64,000 nucleotides of DNA from Tabrizicola flagellatus (GTDB lineage: Bacteria; Pseudomonadota; Alphaproteobacteria; Rhodobacterales; Rhodobacteraceae): positions 202,853 to 266,852 of the forward strand of contig NZ_VMDU01000005.1 in assembly GCF_008271465.1 (NCBI RefSeq), given 5' to 3'. Each line of letters opens with the position of its first letter. Within the stretch, counting starts at the first letter, position 1. The notes beneath the pieces are model-generated. The model had not been told where the DNA came from, ran no database searches, and was given only the letters and a program-made list of their open reading frames with translations. Both the position numbers and the translations under genes were made by a program. Shown in pieces: positions 56,491 through 64,000 of this stretch.

Positions 56491-57315
56491 GTGCGCAGCA
56501 TCATCGAGACCTATGCGGTGGCGACCGGCCGGGTGCGCGAGGTGCTGGCGGTCGAGGGGCGGATCGAGGCGCCGAACTGGGCGCCCTCGGGCGATTGGCT
56601 GCTGGTGAACGGGGAGGGGCGGCTGTTCCGGGTGCCGCTGGATGCCCCGGCTCTGGAGCCGGTGGAGACGGGCGCGGCGGTGCAGTGCAACAACGATCAC
56701 GGGATCAGCCCGGACGGGACGACGATCATCCTGTCCTCGCATCACGAGGGAGAGGGCAGCCGGATCTATGTGGTGCCGGTGACTGGCGGCGCGCCGGAGC
56801 GGATCACCGCCGAGGCGCCGAGCTGGTGGCATGGCGTCTCGCCGGACGGGCGGGTGCTGGCCTATGTCGCGGCGCGCGGCGGGAGCCGGGTGATCGATGT
56901 CTACACGGTGGTGCCGGGGCAGGCGGAGCGGCGGCTGACCCGCGGAGAGGGCCATTGCGACGGGCCGGACTTCAGCCCGGACGGCGGCCGCATCTACTAT
57001 AACTGCGACCGCACGGGCCATGCGCAGATCTGGGTGATGGCGGCGGACGGGTCGGGGCAGCGGCAGCTGTTCGCGGACGGGTTCGTCAACTGGTTCCCGC
57101 ACCCCTCGCCCGACGGGCGGCATCTTCTGTATCTGGCCTACCCGCCGGGGACGACCGGCCATCCGGCCGACCTTGAGGTGGCCCTGGTCCTCTGCGACCC
57201 CGAGGGCGGCGACCGGCGTCGGGTGCGGGAGTTCACCGGCGGGCAGGGCACCATCAACGTGCCCTGCTGGGCGCCCGACGGCAGTGCCTTCGCCTATGTG
57301 CGCTATGAACCTTAG
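56491..57315 (+). CDS. TolB-like beta-propeller protein
   Basis: 274 residues from a GTG (GAGGGGC upstream). WD40-like/TolB repeats are seen as repeated SPDG...Y/V blocks: NWAPSGDWLLVN, GISPDGTTIILSS, GVSPDGRVLAYV, DFSPDGGRIYYN, HPSPDGRHLLYL and CWAPDGSAFAYV, six blades. No signal peptide is visible, so it is cytoplasmic unlike TolB. Function unknown. Its stop overlaps the convergent gene by 4 bases. Confidence 0.82.
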   Translation: MRSIIETYAVATGRVREVLAVEGRIEAPNWAPSGDWLLVNGEGRLFRVPLDAPALEPVETGAAVQCNNDHGISPDGTTIILSSHHEGEGSRIYVVPVTGGAPERITAEAPSWWHGVSPDGRVLAYVAARGGSRVIDVYTVVPGQAERRLTRGEGHCDGPDFSPDGGRIYYNCDRTGHAQIWVMAADGSGQRQLFADGFVNWFPHPSPDGRHLLYLAYPPGTTGHPADLEVALVLCDPEGGDRRRVREFTGGQGTINVPCWAPDGSAFAYVRYEP

Positions 57316-57749
57316 GCCGGTCTCAGACCGCTGAGGCCCTTCGGCGACCGGGGCTTGGGGTCCGGGGCTGGCGGCAGGTCGATCGGGGGCAGGCTGCTGT
57401 GCAGGTGGCGCGGGTCGCCCCAGACCGAGATGTAGACTTCGGGCGGGTAGCCGTTGGCCAGATGCTCGGGCACGAGGTCGATGATGCGCACGCGCAGCTC
57501 GTCGCCATGGGCGAGGCTGGGGGAGACGATCTCTTCGGCGACCGGGCCGAGATGGCCGACCAGGCCTTCGCGGTGATGGGGGATCAGGCCCAGGATCGGT
57601 TTCCGCAGTCGGGCGAAGACGCCGATCCGCCCGTCCGACAGCCGGTCGAGACGGGCCTGGTCGCCGATGGACAGGCCGGTGCGGGCGACATGGATCGCAA
57701 GGCCCTCGACCGGGGCCTTGTGGATCAGGGGCAGTTTCGCGTCGCTCAT
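57312..57749 (-). CDS. Hypothetical protein
   Basis: 145 residues. A mixed beta-rich sequence (LPLIHKAPVEGLAIHVARTG ... GLIPHHREGLVGHLG ... HGDELRVRIIDLVPEHLANGY) with a proline-rich C-terminal end (LPPIDLPPAPDPKPRSPKG). It recalls HIRAN-like small domains only loosely. No firm family. It stands alone, divergent from clpB and convergent with the TolB-like gene. Confidence 0.6.
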   Translation of the reverse strand: MSDAKLPLIHKAPVEGLAIHVARTGLSIGDQARLDRLSDGRIGVFARLRKPILGLIPHHREGLVGHLGPVAEEIVSPSLAHGDELRVRIIDLVPEHLANGYPPEVYISVWGDPRHLHSSLPPIDLPPAPDPKPRSPKGLSGLRPA

Positions 57750-57901
57750 GGCGGCACCTTTCGGGTTCGGAAGCACTGACCATGTGAGACCGCGCCCGCA
57801 CGATGCAAGAGCTGCCGGACCCGGCCCCGGACGGGGCGGCCCGATGTCGCCGATGGCCGGCCGGGGCATCGGCAAGGAAAGGCCGAAGGCCCGTGTCTGC
57901 G

Positions 57902-57927
57902 ACAGGTTTTCCGAACCTGTGGTTTTT
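57902..57927 (+). terminator. Hairpin with T-run upstream of clpB
   Basis: ACAGGTT-TTCCG-AACCTGT (7-bp stem) is followed on the plus strand by GGTTTTT. It could be a late terminator for transcripts running from the left, or part of the clpB leader. The 296-base gap also holds TTGCAA near 57940 and CCCAGAT 15 bases on, which is only a weak heat-shock promoter candidate. Confidence 0.4.
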
Positions 57928-58045
57928 GCGCAGCCGGGGATTGCAAAGACTGTCGGGCCTGCCCAGATGAGAGGCAAGGCCTTCACGCGGTGGGCTGGGG
58001 TTCCGGGCACCGCAGGCAGGGCGCTTCACGAGAGGAGAATGACCA

Positions 58046-60661
<2,616 letters not shown>

Positions 60662-60708
60662 GCGAAACGGGGCGAGCCGGTGGGCCCGCCCCGATCCGTG
60701 CAGCAAGG

Positions 60709-60731
60709 GGCCGCCCGGAAGGGCGGCCTTT
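60709..60731 (+). terminator. Terminator of clpB
   Basis: GGCCGCCC-GGAA-GGGCGGCC, 8-bp perfect stem with a tetraloop, then TTT. A second hairpin CGGGGCG...CGCCCCG lies just before it (60668-60693). Convergent with the fasciclin gene. Confidence 0.8.
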
Positions 60732-60733
60732 CG

Positions 60734-61225
60734 TCATTTCGGCAGCAGCACCCGGTCGATGACATGGATCACGCCGTTCGAGGCCATGATGTCGGCGGTC
60801 GTCACACGCGAGCGGTTGACCTTGACGCCGTTGCGGCCGTCGATGTGGACGGTCTGGCCCTGGACGGTGGCCACGTCCATCCGCTTGCCGGCCAGCTGAT
60901 CCGAAGTCACGGCGCCGGGGACGACATGGTAGGTCAGCACCTTGACCAGCTGGTCCTTGTTCTCGGGCTTGAGCAGGTTCTCGACCGTGCCCTTCGGCAG
61001 GGCGGCAAAGGCGGCATTGGTGGGCGCGAAGACGGTGAAGGGGCCATCGCCCTTCAGGGTCTCGACCAGCCCGGCGGCCTTGACCGCGGCGACCAGGGTC
61101 GAGAAGTCCGGGTTCGAGGCGGCGATGTCGATGATGTCGGGTTCCTTGGGCGCGGGAACGCAGGCGGCGATCAGCGAGGCGATCGAGACGGCCCCGGCAA
61201 GGCGGAAAAGCGTGCGGCGGTTCAT
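60734..61225 (-). CDS. Fasciclin (FAS1) domain lipoprotein
   Basis: 163 residues. A lipobox LIAACVP ends the signal sequence, so it is a probable lipoprotein, followed by one FAS1 domain (about 30-163): [37 protein letters not shown] in pieces, YHVVPG and [14 protein letters not shown]1 proteins bind other surfaces or glycans. It lies downstream of a related FAS1 gene, so the two probably arose by duplication. Confidence 0.9.
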   Translation of the reverse strand: MNRRTLFRLAGAVSIASLIAACVPAPKEPDIIDIAASNPDFSTLVAAVKAAGLVETLKGDGPFTVFAPTNAAFAALPKGTVENLLKPENKDQLVKVLTYHVVPGAVTSDQLAGKRMDVATVQGQTVHIDGRNGVKVNRSRVTTADIMASNGVIHVIDRVLLPK

Positions 61226-61255
61226 GTGTTGTCCCTCTGCTGGATCAATGAAGAC

Positions 61256-61276
61256 GGGGGCGCCTTTGGCGCCCCC
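61256..61276. other. Perfect hairpin between the two fasciclin genes
   Basis: GGGGGCGCC-TTT-GGCGCCCCC, a 9-bp stem with 3-base loop, between the FAS1 genes on the minus strand. No T-run follows. It may separate or stabilise the upstream FAS1 message. Confidence 0.65.
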
Positions 61277-61287
61277 GATCCGATGCG

Positions 61288-61773
61288 TCAGCCTTCCGGC
61301 GGCAGGATCACGCTGTCGATGACGTGGATCACGCCGTTCGAGGCCTCGACGTCCGGCCCCGAGATCACCGCACCGTTCACCTTCGGCCCGCCTTCGAGGG
61401 TAATGGTGATCTCCTTTCCGTTCACGGTGGCGGCCTTCATGCCCTCGGTCAGGTCGGTGGACATCACCTTGCCCGGGACGACGTGGTAGGTCAGGATCGC
61501 GGTCAGCTTGTCCTTGTTCTCGGGCTTCAGAAGGTCCTCGACGGTGCCGGCCGGCAGGGCGGCGAAGGCGGCGTCGGTCGGCGCGAAGACGGTGAACGGG
61601 CCTTCGCCCTTCAGCGTCTCGACCAGGCCCGCAGCGGTCAGGGCCGCCGCAAGCGTGTTGAACGAGCCCGCCGCGACGGCGGTATCGACGATGTCCTTCG
61701 AGTGGCCGTCGGCAAAGGCAGGCAGGGCGAAGGCGGTGGCGGCGGTCAGCGCAAGAAAGGTTCTGCGGATCAT
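61288..61773 (-). CDS. Fasciclin (FAS1) domain secreted protein
   Basis: 161 residues. The signal peptide ([21 protein letters not shown]) leaves a periplasmic protein with one FAS1 domain: [29 protein letters not shown] and [13 protein letters not shown]. It lacks a lipobox. About half of its residues match the next gene, consistent with tandem duplication. It is first in the pair. Confidence 0.9.
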   Translation of the reverse strand: MIRRTFLALTAATAFALPAFADGHSKDIVDTAVAAGSFNTLAAALTAAGLVETLKGEGPFTVFAPTDAAFAALPAGTVEDLLKPENKDKLTAILTYHVVPGKVMSTDLTEGMKAATVNGKEITITLEGGPKVNGAVISGPDVEASNGVIHVIDSVILPPEG

Positions 61774-61938
61774 GTGGTGTCACTCCCGTTATGATCGGTA
61801 TGCCGTCATTGGCACGGGCTGATAGGCCCGGGATGCGACATCGGATCAGAGGTAAATTCGTGTGAGGGGCGGTTGACCGGAAGGCGACTTGCGCTAAGCC
61901 GCGCCGTTCTCAGTTTTCCAGTCAAACTGGCGTGAGGA

Positions 61939-61959
61939 ATGTTCATCGACCGTGAACAT
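61939..61959. promoter_or_regulatory. Inverted repeat in the fasciclin-msrP gap
   Basis: ATGTTCA-N7-TGAACAT, a 7-bp inverted repeat in the 288-base divergent region between the fasciclin pair and msrP. It resembles a dimeric operator. It does not fit the alphaproteobacterial LexA direct repeat GTTC-N7-GTTC. Regulator unknown. Confidence 0.4.
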
Positions 61960-62061
61960 CTGCGCGTCATGTTTCAACGCCGTCCCGCAGTCGTGACGCG
62001 GATTGCTTTGCCTTTCATGCAGGATGACGCATCTTTGGCGAAACCCTGATGGAGCCCGCCG

Positions 62062-62961
62062 ATGCGCCTGACCTGGTCCGAAGTCACGCCGAAAGCCCAG
62101 TGGCTGAACCGCCGCCAGCTGATCGCGGGGGCCGCGGCCCTTGCCGCAAGCCCCGCCCTGGCCCGGATCGAGGCCGCGCCCAGCCGCTATTCCACCGATG
62201 CCGCGCCCACGAGCCTGGAGGACATCACCAGCTACAACAACTTCTACGAGTTCGGCACCGGCAAGGGCGATCCGGCGCGCTATGCGGGCGGGCTGACCGT
62301 GGACCCCTGGTCCATCGTGATCGACGGGCTGGTGGAGCGTCCCGGCACCTATGATCTGGCCGATGTGATCAAGGGGCAGCCGCTGGAGGAACGCATCTAC
62401 CGTTTCCGCTGCGTCGAGGCGTGGTCGATGGTCGTGCCCTGGATCGGCTTTGAACTCGCGGGCCTTTTGAACCGGGTCGGCGTGCAGCCGGGGGCGCAGT
62501 TCGTGGCCTTCGAGACGCTGGTCCGGCCAGAGGAGATGCCGGGCCAGGCCTCGCCGTTCATTCAATGGCCCTATCGCGAGGGGCTGCGCCTGGACGAGGC
62601 GATGCATCCGCTGACGATCTTGGCTACCGGACTTTACGGCGAGGAGATGCCAAAGCAAAACGGCGCGCCGATCCGCCTTGTGGTGCCTTGGAAATACGGA
62701 TTCAAGTCGATCAAGTCGATCGTTCGGATCAGCCTGACGGCCGAGATGCCGCCGACCACCTGGAACATGCTGCAACCGCAGGAATACGGGTTCTATTCCA
62801 ACGTGAACCCCAACGTCAGCCACCCGCGCTGGAGCCAGGCCTCGGAACGGGTGATCGGATCCGGCCTTTTCGGCGGGCGGCAGGACACGCTGATGTTCAA
62901 CGGCTACGAGGCCGAGGTGGCCGGGCTTTACGCCGGGATGGACCTGAAGGCGAACTACTGA
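62062..62961 (+). CDS. msrP: Protein-methionine-sulfoxide reductase catalytic subunit MsrP
   Basis: 299 residues. A twin-arginine signal ([15 protein letters not shown]) directs export after cofactor insertion. The sulfite-oxidase-fold Mo-cofactor Cys lies in [10 protein letters not shown], and [19 protein letters not shown] and [20 protein letters not shown] match YedY/MsrP. It reduces oxidised methionine of periplasmic proteins. It overlaps msrQ by one base (TGATG). Confidence 0.95.
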   Translation: MRLTWSEVTPKAQWLNRRQLIAGAAALAASPALARIEAAPSRYSTDAAPTSLEDITSYNNFYEFGTGKGDPARYAGGLTVDPWSIVIDGLVERPGTYDLADVIKGQPLEERIYRFRCVEAWSMVVPWIGFELAGLLNRVGVQPGAQFVAFETLVRPEEMPGQASPFIQWPYREGLRLDEAMHPLTILATGLYGEEMPKQNGAPIRLVVPWKYGFKSIKSIVRISLTAEMPPTTWNMLQPQEYGFYSNVNPNVSHPRWSQASERVIGSGLFGGRQDTLMFNGYEAEVAGLYAGMDLKANY

Positions 62962-63569
62962 TGGACCGGCTGAACCGGCTGGCCCGTGCCCTGCCGACCT
63001 GGGTGGTCTATCTCCTGGGCCTGGTGCCGCTGGGCCTTCTGGTCTGGGGGGCGGTGGCCAACACGCTCGGCCCCGATCCGGTGAAGGCGATCGAGCATCG
63101 GCTGGGCGAGCTGGGCCTCCAGTTCCTGCTGGCTTCGCTGGCGATCACACCCCTGCGCCGGGCCGGGCTGAACCTGATCCGCTTCCGCCGGGCGCTGGGC
63201 CTCCTGGCCTTCCTCTATGTGGCGCTGCACCTGGTGGCCTGGGTCTGGCTCGACATGGGCCTGCGCTGGTCCGAGATGGCGGCGGACCTGGTGAAGCGGC
63301 CCTATGTGATCCTGGGGATGGTGGGATTCGTGGTGATGATTCCCCTGGCGGCGACCTCGTGGAACGGGGCGATCCGGCGGATGGGGGCAGCGGCCTGGAG
63401 CCGGCTGCACCGGCTGGCCTATGTGGCGATTCTGGCTGGAGTGGCGCATCTGGCGCTCTTGTCCAAGGTCTGGACCACCGAGGTGCTGGTCTATGTGGTC
63501 CTTGCGCTGGCGCTTCTGGCGCTGCGGCTGGTCCCGAAGGCCTCTGCCGCGCGCCGCGCCTCGGCCTGA
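62961..63569 (+). CDS. msrQ: MsrQ haem-binding membrane subunit of the MsrPQ system
   Basis: 202 residues. About six membrane helices of the ferric-reductase-like family, with ALHLVAWVWLD and RLHRLAYVAILAGVAHLALL carrying the haem-ligand histidines. It passes electrons from the quinone pool to MsrP. Stop is followed by the rRNA leader region. Confidence 0.95.
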   Translation: MDRLNRLARALPTWVVYLLGLVPLGLLVWGAVANTLGPDPVKAIEHRLGELGLQFLLASLAITPLRRAGLNLIRFRRALGLLAFLYVALHLVAWVWLDMGLRWSEMAADLVKRPYVILGMVGFVVMIPLAATSWNGAIRRMGAAAWSRLHRLAYVAILAGVAHLALLSKVWTTEVLVYVVLALALLALRLVPKASAARRASA

Positions 63570-63707
63570 AGCCGGTCCGGCCCTGCTGCGCCTGCAAGAA
63601 AATTGCCGCGACGCCGCGTCCGTTGTGGGGTTTGTTGCGCCAACCACCAGATTTTGCGAGTTTTTCTGCGCAATGCAAAATTTTCGTGACGGAGGCACTT
63701 TTTGCTC

Positions 63708-63736
63708 TTGCGGGTTCCGGGTCGGCTGCGTAAATA
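63708..63736 (+). promoter_or_regulatory. Probable rRNA operon promoter
   Basis: TTGCGG (63708-63713), 17 bases, TAAATA (63731-63736), followed by CCCC. An AT-rich run (GCAAAATTTTCG) lies upstream like an UP element. Alphaproteobacterial rrn promoters look like this. The 63570-64000 gap has no protein gene. Confidence 0.55.
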
Positions 63737-63873
63737 CCCCCTCACCGAAGCGGGAACGTGACGGTGACGGACGGAAGCGGCGGCAAGACGACGCGGAACT
63801 CTGGAAAATCTGAAGGCAAGGCGCGAGGGGATACGCCAGGAAGTTGGCGGATCACACGTTTTTTGTCTGACGA

Positions 63874-63886
63874 TGGCTCTTTGACA
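63874..63886 (+). promoter_or_regulatory. boxA-like antitermination site in the rRNA leader
   Basis: TGGCTCTTTGACA matches the boxA consensus TGCTCTTTAACA of rRNA leaders. It lies about 110 bases before the window edge, where the bases ACTTG fit the beginning of alphaproteobacterial 16S rRNA (AACTTGAGAGTTTGATC). The 16S gene itself is outside the window. Confidence 0.65.
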
Positions 63887-64000
63887 TGATTGGTTCATGA
63901 AGGGATATGCGGGCGGTCTGTCGCGCATCGGCGTCGCAATCGCTAGCATATCGGCTCACTAGGGGAAACCCGATGATGTGAGTGTCAGCTTCACTACTTG

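Noticed and set aside
57925..57970. Heat-shock (RpoH) promoter of clpB
   Set aside because: TTGCAA and CCCAGAT have unusual spacing and poor match, so I do not claim it as a feature.
61939..61959. LexA box in the msrP upstream region
   Set aside because: The arms are an inverted repeat, while alphaproteobacterial LexA sites are direct repeats GTTC-N7-GTTC. Kept only as an unassigned operator candidate.

Overview
The window is chromosomal DNA of a high-GC alphaproteobacterium, almost certainly a member of the Rhodobacterales (Rhodobacteraceae). The reasons are a CcrM-type GANTC methyltransferase, ClpB, L35/L20, msrPQ and ftsK genes that all read like this group, very GC-rich third codon positions, densely packed genes with many 4-bp ATGA/GTGA overlaps, and an rRNA leader of alphaproteobacterial type. 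I see no insertion sequence, prophage, CRISPR array or plasmid backbone. Most of the window is core housekeeping DNA with a few accessory patches.

Layout. 1-6.0 kb (minus strand): pentose-type ABC importer (binding protein, double ATPase, two permeases), a XylX-like dehydratase cut by the window edge, and its FadR-type repressor. 6.3-8.7 kb: an orphan protein kinase with a roadblock-like tail and a putative PD-(D/E)XK protein coupled to ftsK. 8.7-14.1 kb: ftsK, a DapC-like aminotransferase, DUF1244, N-formylglutamate amidohydrolase. 14.3-17.9 kb: pyruvate kinase, rpmI-rplT with terminator, WYL regulator/RidA pair. 18-30 kb: truB, rbfA, dapB, rsmB-like, mltB-like, rnr, dapE, dapD. 30-38.6 kb: LOG protein, NYN nuclease, YcaQ glycosylase, YbaL-like antiporter, UbiH, an amidase broken by a stop codon, rlmH, rsfS. 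38.6-46.4 kb: DUF2975/HTH pair, CoA-transferase, DsbA, DUF721, mutY, AlkB-type hydroxylase, ThDP enzyme, DUF2062. 46.5-50.6 kb: ccrM, rnhB, small secreted proteins, and a membrane-bound OmpR-like DNA-binding protein. 50.8-57.7 kb: tRNA-Lys(UUU), dapF, mtaB, pyrF, ROK kinase, CutC, a TolB-like protein. 58-64 kb: clpB, two fasciclin proteins, msrPQ, then the promoter and leader of an rRNA operon whose 16S gene should start at the right edge.

Themes. Five steps of the succinylase branch of lysine/DAP synthesis are spread over the window (dapC, dapB, dapE, dapD, dapF), and dapF sits beside tRNA-Lys and the enzyme that modifies it. Translation and ribosome assembly genes are frequent (truB, rbfA, rlmH, rsfS, rsmB, rpmI, rplT, mtaB, rnr). 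The most interesting non-coding signal is a five-copy 3'-end element with a covarying stem and an invariant tail. It is accompanied by two other hairpin families and two short palindromes. Two upstream regions (ccrM and the FadR-type gene) carry tight clusters of GANTC, the predicted CcrM target.
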